Part shown: positions 34,536 to 45,618 of the stretch, piece after piece
How the letters are laid out: every line of letters begins with the position of its first letter
Numbering within the stretch: position 1 is the first letter of the stretch
The notes under the pieces: generated by a model
What the model saw: only the letters and a program-made list of their open reading frames with translations
The model's database searches: none
Told to the model about the DNA's origin: nothing
Assembly: GCA_033239125.1 (NCBI GenBank)
Contig: BSWB01000006.1
Location: 113,320,242 to 113,384,241, forward strand
Length of the DNA stretch: 64,000 bases
Source: Fagopyrum homotropicum
Lineage: Eukaryota; Streptophyta; Magnoliopsida; Caryophyllales; Polygonaceae
Direction of reading: 5' to 3'
Translations under genes and position numbers: made by a program

Positions 34536-35757
34536 ACTAGGCCCTTTTGTTTATATGATGACAAACTAGGCTCCTCCATATTTTCATAAAAAGATTTATT
34601 AAAAACAGAAATAAAGATACTCAAGAAATCATAATTTTTCTCTCTCCTGTTTATCTTTATTTATTTACCTAATTAGGCAGTTTCTGATTTTTGAATCAAT
34701 TAACCAACCGAAATAAAGGCAACTGTATGAAATAAAAAAGGAAAATATTAGAGGAACAATTCTGCAAATCTTCATTGATGGCTCATTTCCATCAATCTTC
34801 ATCTCGTCTCCTCTGTCGCCATTGTTACAGTTTGAAGCTTTGAAGAACCGAAAATCATCTTCACCATTTACTACATAAATGTAACAGATATGTCAAAAAT
34901 CATAAAAACATATATACTCATCACGTAAGTACATAAAATGTCGTTGAGCATACATATTGTAACAATTATGTCGAAAGTCATAGAAAAATATGTATTCATC
35001 ACGATTCCACAATCGAAACTTAACAAATTAATATATTGATATGTGTACACATTTCATGTCCCAACTACGTCGGATGATTCTCCTACATATATTTCCTAAA
35101 AAAAGTTACTAACCAACATATGTTCATCACGTATGTACATAAGACTGAACATATGTACATAATTACAGGAAATTATGTACTCATCATAGAACTCAATATC
35201 GTACGGATGACTAAATTACAACTCGTATGGATGCCTAACTAGATATTTTCAGCATATGTACATATTCATGAAAATACTAACATAAACATGTTTGCATAAG
35301 AATTACAATCATTCATGTATTCAAATCTAGCAAATATTCGTCTAAAAAACATGAACATATCTCGAACACAAATAGAAAACCTCGATATCTAGATTATGTC
35401 GAATAACGAGCACGCTACACTGTTGTTGAGTTATGTAGATCAAATATTCATTGACAACCCTCGATATATGCGTCTAAACTGGAACTCCGAGGTCGTTCTT
35501 CACGCAACAATGGAGAAAAGAAAAAAATATGACTGGAGATTGTTAAATAACGACAAATAATGAGGGAGAGATTTTAGGAATCGTAATTATCCATTTCCTA
35601 ATTTAAATATCTAATATGGAAAATTAGTAAATTGAGATATGAGAGAATGTTGACTTGTATGGTAATTCCTTTTATTAAATCTCTAGTTTATCTTTATTTT
35701 TTAATTTAGGGGTCTAGTTAGTCTACACTAAACAAAAAGGGCCCTATTTCACCAATC
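34525..35757. mobile_element. Non-autonomous inverted-repeat element (copy A) inside the LINE
   Basis: Insertion between the LINE endonuclease linker and RT. Its ends are imperfect inverted repeats of about 50 bp: the left begins GGTGTATAAACTAGGCCCTT, and the complement of the right end begins GGTGAAATAGGGCCC. The interior is AT-rich, non-coding and has many TGTACATA-type words. No clear target duplication. A similar insertion lies at about 48561-49670. Confidence 0.6.
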
Positions 35758-35760
35758 TTC

Positions 35761-36699
35761 TCATTTGGCATCCACATTTTGCAATTGTCTATGTATGTTA
35801 CCGAATTTTTCCCGACTCCACTGTTTCTGTTTTTGTTTTAATATATTTGTCTTTTTTGTGAGATTCAACATATGAGTCCCTGGGAATTGGGTTCTCCAAA
35901 CTTGTTTAACGATATTATCGCAATCTGATATTTGCATCCACATCGATTCAAATCTAAACGGTTTATTTTTTACGATGACTTGTGCGTTTTGAAAGTAAAA
36001 GGAAATCATACAATGATCAAAGTTTGTAAAAGTGTGGTTTCTAGTATGAATCCGTGGATATTTCTGAACAATTTATATCGAGGACATAATCTTATCTAGT
36101 TTTTCGTAGGTATTGTCATCACCTTCTTTCCTTCTTTTCCAAGTATAGTTATTTCCTTTCGTTGGAATAACCTGGAGGTTATGTTGGTTAGAAAATTGAG
36201 TTAATTTATCAAATTTATTGTTAGCAGGGCAAGCTCCTCCCTTTTTATCAGAAGGTACCAGTAACTCATTGTAGTCTCCAATAATTAACATTGGAAAGTT
36301 AATATTGTTCAGTTCATCGTTGAGTTGTGACCAGAACATATTTTTCATTTGTTCATTAGGGGGTGCATAAATAAATACTAGCATGGATTCAAAATTACTG
36401 TTTTGGTTTGTGTGTTTAACGAGTAAATATTTGTCTGAAGATTTACAAATTTCAATTTTTTCGCCCTTAATTTGATAATCTTTCCATAGAAGGCACAATC
36501 CTCCCGCAAATCCCATTGCCGGAATGAAAAAAATTCTATCAAAGCCCGCGTTCTTCCAAACTCTTTCTTCAGGTTCTTCCTTAGTTTTTGTTTCAGCGAA
36601 CATGATCATTTGGATGTTTTCGTTTTTACAAATAATATTCATATTAGTCCAAAAATTCTTTTTCTTCATGCCTCTACAATTTCAGAAAGCAATCTTCAT
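35761..36699 (-). pseudogene. LINE endonuclease and linker
   Basis: AP-type endonuclease that nicks the target. The conserved start is at 36699 (Met-Lys-Ile-Ala-Phe), but the next codon, normally Trp, is TGA at 36682-36684. The frame is then open from the Met at 36669. Visible motifs: ETK, GFAGGLCLLWK, IGDYNEL (usually GDFNE), YTWKRR and the LDK end near 36085. After a break the linker RFESMW reads at 36009-35761 and ends at the insertion. Confidence 0.8.
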
Positions 36700-38201
36700 T
36701 AGCTAGTAATTTTTGTAGATGGGTAGTTACGCCCCATTGTTCCAACCATGTTCTTAATTATAAATTTCCTGAACATTGATGTGTTTATTATTACGGGAGA
36801 CATCATCCTTGGAAATGGCTCAGGAGTGAAAATTGTCTTCATGATTCCTCTCAAATTTCTCAATCTAATACACTCTAGTGAACACCCATAAACAGCAAAA
36901 CATTTATTTGAATTACACTCTAAAGTCCTATTCTTTTATTTCTTCCTGTAGCAAACCCATTTCAAATTACACATCAAGCACCCATTATGGCGCTTAAATC
37001 GAATCACCTGCAATCTATTCTTTGGCAGATTAGGGATTCAATACCACTGAGATTAACAATCTTAAAAGTTATTCTAAGTAACTGATTTGAAAATAGCACT
37101 CCAAAGACACCCTTCATTACGGATTTGGAATCCTTAACATGCCAATACAACGTTGTTCTTTCACTATGATCATTATTCAATAGTCGGAGATCCCTTTTTG
37201 TTCTAATCCCACAACTAGAAAAGGCCCACATTATTTGGATAAGAAAGACATTACTTTGATAAAAAAAAAATGTTGCCAAACGAGGGATAAAAGGAGTCTA
37301 TACTTCGTAATCTTCCAACTTGTTATTTGTAACTTAGTCAAAATGAGCACCAAAATGGGCCCATTCAAGGCGGATTTCGCATCCTTAAAAAACCAAACAC
37401 AGATTGTTCTTACATTACAAATTTTATTCATCGTCAAGGAGTCCAGGTTTGTTCTACTATTGAGCATGAAGTCCACTTTCTTTTGTTGTTGTTCTGGAGC
37501 GATGTTTGTAAGAATCAGATATCCTTTGTTGCTCATCGGTTTGGCCTTGATCCCTAAACTTGCACCAGCAAACCACATGCCAAAACCAACAGGCAAGATT
37601 GCAAGGTGATGCCTTATTAAATACTGGTAGTCTAAAATCAAAATTGACACTTAAACATTGCTCATTGATATTTATAATTAACTGATAAACACTGGAATGA
37701 AAGCCAAAAACACACGGGTGAAGAGATCCCCGAAAATGGAGCTCCTCATTTGTCCACATAATGCACCGATGGTCCATTAGTCTAAATTGAACCGACAGGT
37801 TAACTGAAGTTTCAATGGTCATGTTGAAACTCAAATAAACAACACAATTCACACTATTAAAGGTGTCCAACCAAACCAATAATTCAGCGTAAGAGAAATA
37901 GAATTGCTCTTCACATTGTGGAAAGTAAGTTAGGGTAACCAAGCTTCCACCAATTATAAATGTTGCATTAATAGTAATTTTGTGTTTTTTGGGATCATCT
38001 ATTTCTTCTGTAACATGCAAAACTAAACACATGTAAACCAGCAGAGGAGTTAATGAAAAATAGTAAAAATAAAAATTTGTGCAACTTGAAGCACATACTA
38101 CACATATTTATTTGTTCTAAGATTTGATCATTGTAGCCGTAACAAAAGTAGCCAAACAAAGCACTCAGAAGTGCTACCATCATAAATTTAAGATTTGATT
38201 C

Positions 38202-38327
38202 TGATAGAATATAATTGTAATTAGAATATAATTATGGGCTCCCTTTGTAATTATTGTAAATACGATCATTATTAATATGAGTCATCTGACGATGGAAACC
38301 CTAAGGGGAATTTATCATATTCTCACA
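38202..38327 (+). repeat. 5' LTR of copia copy 1
   Basis: TGATAG...CTCACA, matches 42808-42932. The primer-binding site TGGTATCAGACTC (initiator Met tRNA type) starts at once at 38328. Confidence 0.93.
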
Positions 38328-38427
38328 TGGTATCAGACTCTTCGTTCCTCTAAATTTTCTTCCGCCTCTTCCAAACCCTACGGTTGTGTCATCTTCACGC
38401 CGGATCTTCCCCTTCCTCAATTCTTCG

Positions 38428-39231
38428 ATGGCTGCCGAACGAAAACCTTCTTTCCATTCCGCCCTCGGAATATCCAATATCAAAAACAACATTGCCCTTG
38501 TCCTTGACCATGACACTCCATATGCTTCTTGGGTTACCTTATTTCACGTTACTGCGAAAGCACACAACGTGCTCGATCACATCGATGAGAAAGTTCCCAA
38601 ACCGACGGATATTGATGATTCGTTATGGAGTCAAGTTGACGCTGCGGTACTTCAATGGATCTACAGTACGGTCTCACGGGAAATTCTCTTGCAAATTCTG
38701 GACTCAGATGATACGGCTCTTCAAGCTTGGAATCGAGTCAGGGACATCTTTCAGGACAACAAGAACACCCGTGCCGTCTATCTCGAACACGAGTTCTCCA
38801 ACTGTAAGTTATCCGGTTTTTCGTCAATCAATGCTTACTGTTTACAACTCAAGTCTTTAGCGGATCAACTCAAAGGCGTTGGTTCACCGGTCCCTGAGAC
38901 TCGACTTGTTCTCCAACTAATTTCGGGTTTACCCGCTGAATACAACGCTGCGGCAAGCTTCATTCAACAATCTGATCCCCTTCCGTCTTTCACCAAAACC
39001 CGATCCCAGTTGCAGCTTGAGGAAACGCGTATGGCATCGCAAAACGGAACTGGCCAAACTCAATCAGCCCTTGCTGCAGCCCACCGGAATCAGTCCGCCC
39101 CTCCAACAGCACCGACGTCCGGCGGCGCTCCTCCTGCCGACTCGGACCAGCCTCAGCAGCGCCGACCTCGGGGAAAGAAAGGGAAACAGCGGACGTCCGG
39201 CGGCGGTGGCGGAAACCCTGGCCAGCAGTAG
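38428..39231 (+). CDS. Copia Gag
   Basis: Capsid-forming protein. The start is taken as the ATG at 38428 (MAAERKPSFHSALG). Copia gag motifs are visible: LDHDTPYASWVTLF, LEHEFSNCKLSGFSSINAYC and LISGLPAEYN, then a Pro/Gly-rich basic tail (RRPRGKKGKQR). I see no CCHC zinc knuckle. The frame ends at TAG (39229-39231) in the context CAG-CAG-TAG-CAG and then stays open in the same frame into pol. Confidence 0.85.
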   Translation: MAAERKPSFHSALGISNIKNNIALVLDHDTPYASWVTLFHVTAKAHNVLDHIDEKVPKPTDIDDSLWSQVDAAVLQWIYSTVSREILLQILDSDDTALQAWNRVRDIFQDNKNTRAVYLEHEFSNCKLSGFSSINAYCLQLKSLADQLKGVGSPVPETRLVLQLISGLPAEYNAAASFIQQSDPLPSFTKTRSQLQLEETRMASQNGTGQTQSALAAAHRNQSAPPTAPTSGGAPPADSDQPQQRRPRGKKGKQRTSGGGGGNPGQQ

Positions 39232-41283
39232 CAGCGCTACATCTGGCGTCCTAATGCCGGATGGGTGCCCATCTCTCAGCACTCGGCCCATTCTTCTACT
39301 GGCCCACCTGCTTCAGTTTGGCTCCCAACAGGCCCACCTGCGAATAGGCCCATTTGCCCCTATCCTCAGCAACCATTTCAGCCTAGTCTATTGGGCCCAA
39401 TTCCTCAACAGGCCCATCTGCATGCTGAATTTCAGCCCACTGCGCTGGATAATGCTTTTGCTACTATGTCCTTAAATCCGACGGACAATAATTGGTACAT
39501 GGACACGGGCGCCACTTCCCACATGACTCATACTCCAGGTATACTCTCGTCTATTTCGCATAATGGTCCATCAAATTCGATAATTGTTGGAAATGGCATG
39601 TGTATTCCATCTACAGGTATTGGAGAAACCAGCTTTCACACCTCAAACCAACCATTACGCCTATCCAATGTTCTTGTTGCCCCCAAAATTGTTAAAAATC
39701 TTGTTTCCGTTCGACGTTTCACTTCTGATAACCTGGCTAGTGTCGAGTTTGACCCTTTTGGTTTTTCTGTGAAGGATCTTCAAACGGGGGCGGTCCGAAT
39801 GAGATGCAATAGCTCCGGGGAACTTTATCCGGTCACCGAGTCTTCCCAAGTCCACGCTCTTTCCTTAGAGTCGCCTAGTCTTTGGCATGCTCGTCTAGGC
39901 CATCCCGGTGCTCCTGTTCTAGATTTACTTCGAAATTCTTCTCTTTTTCGATGTAAGAAGGAGTTATCCTCCTCTCTTTGTCATGCTTGTCAGTTAGGAA
40001 AACATCATAAATTACCTTTTGAACGGTCTATTACCACAACATTTGCACCTTTTGACATCATTCATAGCGATCTCTGGACTTCTCCAGTTGAGAGCAAAGA
40101 AGGATTCAAATATTATCTTTTATTTCTTGATGATTTTTCACATTTTTTATGGGTTTTCCCCATCAAATTTAAATCTCAAGTATTCGATCTTTTTGTGCAA
40201 TTTCACCAATTTGTCAAGACTCAGTTCAATAAATCCATTAAAACTTTTCAATGTGACATGGGTAAAGAGTTCGATAATTCAAACTTTTATCGCTTTTTCA
40301 CCTCTCATGGAATCGCTTTCCGCTTTTCTTGTCCCTACACTTCACCCCAAAACGGTAAAGCCGAACGCATCATCCGTACCATCACAAATATGATACGTTC
40401 GCTCCTTTTCCACGCTTCTCTTCCCGTCTTCTTTTGGCCTCATGCATTAGAAATGACATGCTACCTCCTTAACATCTTACCCTCCACCACAATCAAAAAT
40501 CGATCACCCACTCAAGTGTTGTTCTCTATAACACCCGCCTACAATCATCTCCGAGTCTTCGGCTGCCTTTGTTATCCAAATCAAAGTGCCACAAATTCAC
40601 ACAAACTTCAACCCCGTTCCATACCCTGTGTCTTTTTGGGATATTCGACTAAACACCGCGGGTACAAATGCTTAGATTTAGCAACACACAAAATTATTCT
40701 TTCCCGCCACGTCACCTTTGACGAGTCAAATTTCCCGTTTGCCACCTCATCACCCCCCTCCCCGCCTTTTCCGAGTGATCCGGATATTTCCCCGTACCAT
40801 GCTGAAATGCAATCTCAGGATTCCGCCCCCCGTCGATCTGAATCGGCTCAGCAAACCGATTACCCTCCTGCGCTTGCTGGCGTACCAGGCCCACTACCCA
40901 CCGGCCCAGTCCGCCCTCCTCAGCCCAGCTTTTTCCTGCGCTCCCCAACTCCTCCTTTGGCCCAGCGTACTCCTGCCCTCCCTCTTTCCTTTGGCCCAGT
41001 CCCTGCCGGCCCAGTCCCTTCCAGCCCATCAGCCCAGACTGGCCCAGCATGTATCAGCCCCCCCAATGATACTTCAACTGGCCCGCCTTTCCCAATCCCA
41101 CATCAATCGGCTATTTCCCCCAACCACGTTACCTCCTCCTCAAATAATGAACAGCTCCCACCATTAATTCCTCAAACCCGTCCTCACACCCGTAGCCAAT
41201 CCGGAATCACCAAACCAAAACCGATCTTTGATCTTTCCGTATCCACCACAAAAATTTCCCCATACCCAAATCCCACAATGTAG
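39232..41283 (+). CDS. Copia protease and integrase
   Basis: In frame with gag after the single TAG. The protease active site is in WYMDTGATSHMT (about 39495). Next come the integrase zinc finger (HARLGH, then CHACQLGKHH, about 39890-40010) and catalytic core (Asp in IHSDLW, Asp in CDMGKEF, Glu in PQNGKAERIIR, about 40060-40380). A GYKCLDL block is followed by a long Pro-rich linker. Relative to copy 2, one extra C in a C-run near 41262 shifts the frame, so it ends at TAG 41281-41283 instead of joining RT. Confidence 0.88.
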   Translation, partial: QRYIWRPNAGWVPISQHSAHSSTGPPASVWLPTGPPANRPICPYPQQPFQPSLLGPIPQQAHLHAEFQPTALDNAFATMSLNPTDNNWYMDTGATSHMTHTPGILSSISHNGPSNSIIVGNGMCIPSTGIGETSFHTSNQPLRLSNVLVAPKIVKNLVSVRRFTSDNLASVEFDPFGFSVKDLQTGAVRMRCNSSGELYPVTESSQVHALSLESPSLWHARLGHPGAPVLDLLRNSSLFRCKKELSSSLCHACQLGKHHKLPFERSITTTFAPFDIIHSDLWTSPVESKEGFKYYLLFLDDFSHFLWVFPIKFKSQVFDLFVQFHQFVKTQFNKSIKTFQCDMGKEFDNSNFYRFFTSHGIAFRFSCPYTSPQNGKAERIIRTITNMIRSLLFHASLPVFFWPHALEMTCYLLNILPSTTIKNRSPTQVLFSITPAYNHLRVFGCLCYPNQSATNSHKLQPRSIPCVFLGYSTKHRGYKCLDLATHKIILSRHVTFDESNFPFATSSPPSPPFPSDPDISPYHAEMQSQDSAPRRSESAQQTDYPPALAGVPGPLPTGPVRPPQPSFFLRSPTPPLAQRTPALPLSFGPVPAGPVPSSPSAQTGPACISPPNDTSTGPPFPIPHQSAISPNHVTSSSNNEQLPPLIPQTRPHTRSQSGITKPKPIFDLSVSTTKISPYPNPTM

Positions 41284-42809
41284 CCCTCCAAGACCCGCAG
41301 TGGAACACTGCCATGGTCGACGAATATCGAGCCCTTATGCGGAATAAGACTTGGGTTCTGGTTCCTCGCCCTGTTCAGGCTAACATTGTGCGATGTATGT
41401 GGATTTTTCGTCATAAGTACAGGTCAGACGGTTCCCTTGAACGTTATAAAGCTCGGTTAGTTGCAAATGGATGTTCCCAACAAGTTGGTATTGACTGTGA
41501 AGAAACCTTCAGTCCAGTTGTGAAACCAGCCACTATCAGGACTGTTCTTAGCATTGCAGTATCCCGTTCTTGGACCATCCATCAACTTGACGTTCAAAAT
41601 GCCTTTCTACACGGGCATTTGAATGAGACGGTCTACATGTTTCAACCTCCAGGTTTTCGAGACCCCTCTAAACCTAATCATGTATGCCTATTGCAGAAAT
41701 CTCTCTATGGTCTTAAGCAGGCACCCAGAGCTTGGTTTCAACGATTTGCAGGCTTCTTACTTCAGTTAGGATTCATCGGCAGTAAGAGTGATTCATCCCT
41801 CTTCATTTACCGTCATGGGTCCAACATCGTCTATCTGCTACTTTATGTTGATGACATCATCCTTACTGCATCTTCTGAAAAGCTCCGCACTCAGCTGATC
41901 ACCCATCTCAGTAAGGAATTTGCTCTCAAAGATCTCGGGCAGTTATCATATATTTTGGGCATTTCCGTTCGTCGGTGTTCCTCTGGTCTATTTTTATCTC
42001 AGGACAAGTACGCTAGGGAAATTGTTGAACGTGCCAAAACGACCAACTGTAAACCATCTGCTACTCCTGCTGAGACATCTGTGAAACTGAGTGCATCTTC
42101 TGGTCCAGCAGTAAGTGATCCAACGCTGTACAGAAGCCTAGCTGGGGCACTTCAATACCTCACTTTCACACGTCCTGATATCAGTTATGCAGTACAACAA
42201 GTCTGTCTCTTTATGCATGACCCCAGAGAAGCTCACTTTGCTGCCCTTAAGCGCATCATTCGCTACATTTCGGGCACATCGACTTTAGGTATCACAATTT
42301 TTCCTTCTCAGAAATCAGATCTTATTGCTTATACAGATGCCGACTGGGCTGGCTGTCCTGATACCCGGCGCTCTACCTCCGGTTATTGTGTCTTCTTCAA
42401 CGACACCTTAATATCGTGGTCTGCCAAACGACAATCCGTTGTTTCCCGCTCTAGCGCCGAGGCAGAATACAGAGGAGTCGCCAATGTGGTGTCCGAATGT
42501 TCATGGCTACGCAATTTACTACTTGAGCTTCATTGCCCCCTTACCAAAGCTTCTGTAGTCTACACTGATAACATATCCGCAACATACCTTGCCAGCAACC
42601 CAGTTCAACACCAACGAACCAAGCATATCGAGATTGACATTCACTTTGTCCGCGATAAGGTTGCCCGTGGTCATGTTCGCGTTCTCCACATTCCATCGGC
42701 TTATCAGTATGCAGACATATTTACAAAGGGCCTTCCACGACAATTGTTTCTAGATTTTAGATCCAGTCTTACTGTAATACCTCCTCCAGTTTCGACTGCG
42801 GGGGTATGA
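41284..42809 (+). CDS. Copia reverse transcriptase and RNase H
   Basis: In the frame shifted from integrase. RT motifs: RNKTWVLVPRP, RYKARLVA, LDVQNAFLHG, SLYGLKQAPRAW and catalytic YVDDIIL (about 41845). RNase H follows with YTDADWAGCPDTRRSTSGYC, SRSSAEAEYRG and KHIEIDIHFVRD, and reads through to the LTR edge. The domain itself is uninterrupted. Confidence 0.9.
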
Positions 42810-42932
42810 TAGAATATAATTGTAATTAGAATATAATTATGGGCTCCCTTTGTAATTATTGTAAATACGATCATTATTAATATGAGCCATCTGACGATGG
42901 AAACCCTAAGGGGAATTTATCATATTCTCACA
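42808..42932 (+). repeat. 3' LTR of copia copy 1
   Basis: Begins TGATAG right after the polypurine tract (TGCGGGGGTA) and ends CTCACA, followed by the GATTC duplication. Confidence 0.93.
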
Positions 42933-43524
42933 GATTCCATAAAGCAAAGAGGGACTAACACATGACAATGAGTTTGGATTTTTAAGACCTGAAAGAACAC
43001 ATACAGGGACCATATGGATTCTCTAACGGATTGAAAAACATGGCAGAAGGACATATTTTCAATAAAATATAACTCAGAATTTTTGTTCTGAATTGCAGCA
43101 TACAGTAGATAGATGTTGATGAGTTCACTTTGCTTAGCATTCACACTCACATTCAGACAGACACACAGGAGGCTAAAATACAATTGAGGTAAAGTCATAT
43201 GTTCAAATTCGTTTGACGAATCCTTGGCTTTAGACAGAGGTCTGTAAATAAGAGTCACTGGGGGAAAATCATACCTGAGAAGAGGTATGCATTCCTTTGT
43301 TTGATTGTCGATAGGATTATGACGTTCATTTCTTAAGCAATTTCTTACCAGACAATCCATATCAGACACCATGATAGCCGTTGAAGAAAGCATCGCCACT
43401 CGTCTGAGAGAAGAATCAGCGTCTCAGCGCGAAGATGAACCGACACTTTGAAACTCCCCTTTGCAGGAGGAGAATTAAACCAGGAAACGCCATTTCCAGA
43501 ACCTAATCGTGCTGTGAACGATAA

Positions 43525-43592
43525 TGGATTCTCGACGCCATTCCCTCCCTGCCGCCGAGCACGCTAGAGCCATGCTAAAACCCCGATCGAGG
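43525..43592 (+). other. Possible first exon of a plus-strand gene
   Basis: ATG GAT TCT CGA... encodes MDSRRHSLPAAEHARAMLKP and reaches a plausible donor (CGAG|GTAAAG at about 43592). It is head-to-head with the minus-strand first exon ending at 43399. It may belong to the MscS-like gene remnants downstream, but this is not shown. Confidence 0.25.
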
Positions 43593-45618
43593 TAAAGCCA
43601 TCATCAGATTTCACATTTTTAGATTTCTATTTGCCACAACATCAAACCTCCTAGCCTTCTCCTCTTCTCTTTTCCCTGGAGCAACCCGATTCTTCTTCCT
43701 CTTCTCTCACGTATACACAGTAGCAAAGCTTGGCCTTCCTCCGTCCAGAAGTACGAGGACCATACGCATACGGTAGGGTTGTGTGCTATGTATTATTTTT
43801 TTCCTCCAGTATCACCTTTGTTTATTTGTTCTTCCCTTTCCCTTTCCTCAATATATTATTGAATTAATCAAACGTAGATTCTCACAGCAGTGTTGCTGTA
43901 CAACTTTAGAGCCTAAATTGTAAAATTCTCCCTTCCTTAGCAGTTTGCGTATCCTTCAATTTGTTATTTATTTCAACGATTTGGAAGATCATATAATGTG
44001 CTGCATATCCTTTATTTTCTCCAAAATTTTGGAATATATAATGTGATTCCCTCCATGATTGTGTGCTAAATGAAGCCTTACACACTCCCTACAATCACGC
44101 AGGAACAACCACACAAGAGTCACACAGATCTTATACAACTTTGGAGCCAAAGTTAGGTATGATCGACCCATCCTTTTCGATTGAAATTTTTATATATCCT
44201 AGTATATATCCGAAGTTGAGCAAAAACCTGTTTTTATGAAATTCCAGAAAATTGACTGTCTGGAAAATTTTGCAGTAAAGTACTCCATATATAATAGAGC
44301 TTAAAAATAGTGAAAATTATACCATTTTGTAATCTAATTATATCAATAAACATCTACAGGATGGGATCGACACAAATATCCACCGTGTACAGAAAACTTA
44401 TAGATAGTCTTCACACAATATAGCAGAGTAATTGGAAGAGCACGTACTTGTTTATTGTCTTTGACCTCCTTGTTGTTATTGGGCTCTACTTCAATGAAGT
44501 ATTGGGCAACTATATCTTGACCGTCGTCTTGGCTATCACATTTGCACTCGCAATCGTGCATTACATTTTACTCCTATTGCCTTGGCTGGCCTGTTTTCAG
44601 GTGCAAAAGTCTACCGTGTACTTCATGCGCCGACTTAGGACGCCTATATTAGTTAGTCATGGTTTGGATGCGTAGTCTCTTTGTTGGAGACATGGTGATT
44701 AGTGTTCAGAGAAACTCTGCAAGTGTGGCGAGCTATAATCATAACATCCGACCACTACTCATCCTTCATGTGGTTCTTGAAAACTTATCGGTATGTAAAG
44801 CTCGAAGCTGACTTCCACTACACCCGCCTATTTGGACGAATCCAGTCGTCGGCGATTCATCCTCATTGTCGATGATTGGTACCCGATTCTTGATGGACAG
44901 CAAGACGAAGAAAAAGATGGAGGAGGACTTTGATGAGGAGAGTTCAAGATCGGCGAAATATCTTCAGGGAAATCATGACAATGGAGGTGGAGGAGAGTGT
45001 TCCCTTATGGATTCTGCGGCGCCTTGAAGAGGAATACCTTGTCTCTCCATTGCGTGGAAATAATGCAAAACTAGAGATATAGCAGAGAAGTTCAAAAAGC
45101 TGATTGCTCACCGGATTCCGAGTGCAACTGCAAATCTGAGGTTTTAATTCACTGATCATATGCTTTATTTATCATTCAATGTTTTGTTTGTCTATATTGA
45201 GGTTATAATACAAGGATTAGAGTTTGTACAGCTCACTATTATTTGTTGAGCTAAGATGTTGGACTACTATGTGGAATGGGATTCTAGTTGATATTTTTGA
45301 TTAGGCATTTTAGGTCGAATTAAGGATTGTGTGTGGTAATTTGAGAACTTTCTTCTCTCTGAGATTTGTCTTTCTATGTTCTTCTGTTAATTTGAAGCTC
45401 CAACACATTTCCCGTTCTTGCCATACAAGACTCCTAGTATATATGTTCTTGTGATTTACGGTTTCTTGTCATTCTAGTATGTATGGGTTGCACCAAAGTA
45501 TGTTTTTGATTATATTTTATAGAACTTGCAAAAATGATTGCCTTCTCATCGATAGTTTTATAAAACTTATTTGCCAACAGAAGAATATGATTGGTAGACC
45601 TGTATAGATGAGTCACGC

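Larger units (their letters stand above)
31262..36720 (-). mobile_element. L1-type LINE with RNase H domain, interrupted
   Basis: Non-LTR retrotransposon on the minus strand: endonuclease (36699-36073), linker, reverse transcriptase (about 34535-32400), zinc-knuckle-like segment and RNase H (about 32274-31306). A T-rich run at 31270 may be the complement of its poly-A tail. ORF1 is not readable; only a short, stop-ridden stretch upstream of 36700 may be its end. A 1.2 kb inverted-repeat element sits between endonuclease and RT. Many stops and frameshifts; inactive. Target duplication not identified. Confidence 0.85.
38197..42937 (+). mobile_element. Ty1/copia retrotransposon, probably Ale lineage, copy 1
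   Basis: Structurally complete element 38202-42932 with 125-126 bp LTRs and a perfect target duplication GATTC (38197-38201 and 42933-42937). Domain order gag, protease, integrase, RT, RNase H is that of copia. The short LTRs and 4.7 kb length fit the Ale/Retrofit lineage. The LTRs differ by one substitution (T/C in GAG(T/C)CATC) and perhaps one base in length, so the insertion is recent. It is not intact: an in-frame TAG lies between gag and protease and a frameshift before RT. Confidence 0.93.
36900..43450 (-). other. Unidentified minus-strand host transcription unit split by copia
   Basis: Outside the copia element (38202-42932) both flanks look like one plant gene on the minus strand. 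At the right, a short first exon (MAMLSSTAIMVSDMDCL) begins at 43399 and is followed by a consensus splice donor GTAAGA. At the left, open stretches at 38183-37995 and 38032-37457 hold a region with internal splice-like borders. Between 37000 and 37470 a roughly 200 bp segment occurs twice in decayed form. I do not recognise the protein, and the exon structure is uncertain. The copia insertion would lie in an intron. It may be a pseudogene. Confidence 0.3.

Noticed and set aside
37235..37609. Plus-strand 124-codon ORF
   Set aside because: Opposes the likely minus-strand transcription unit and spans the decayed tandem duplication; no recognisable motif.
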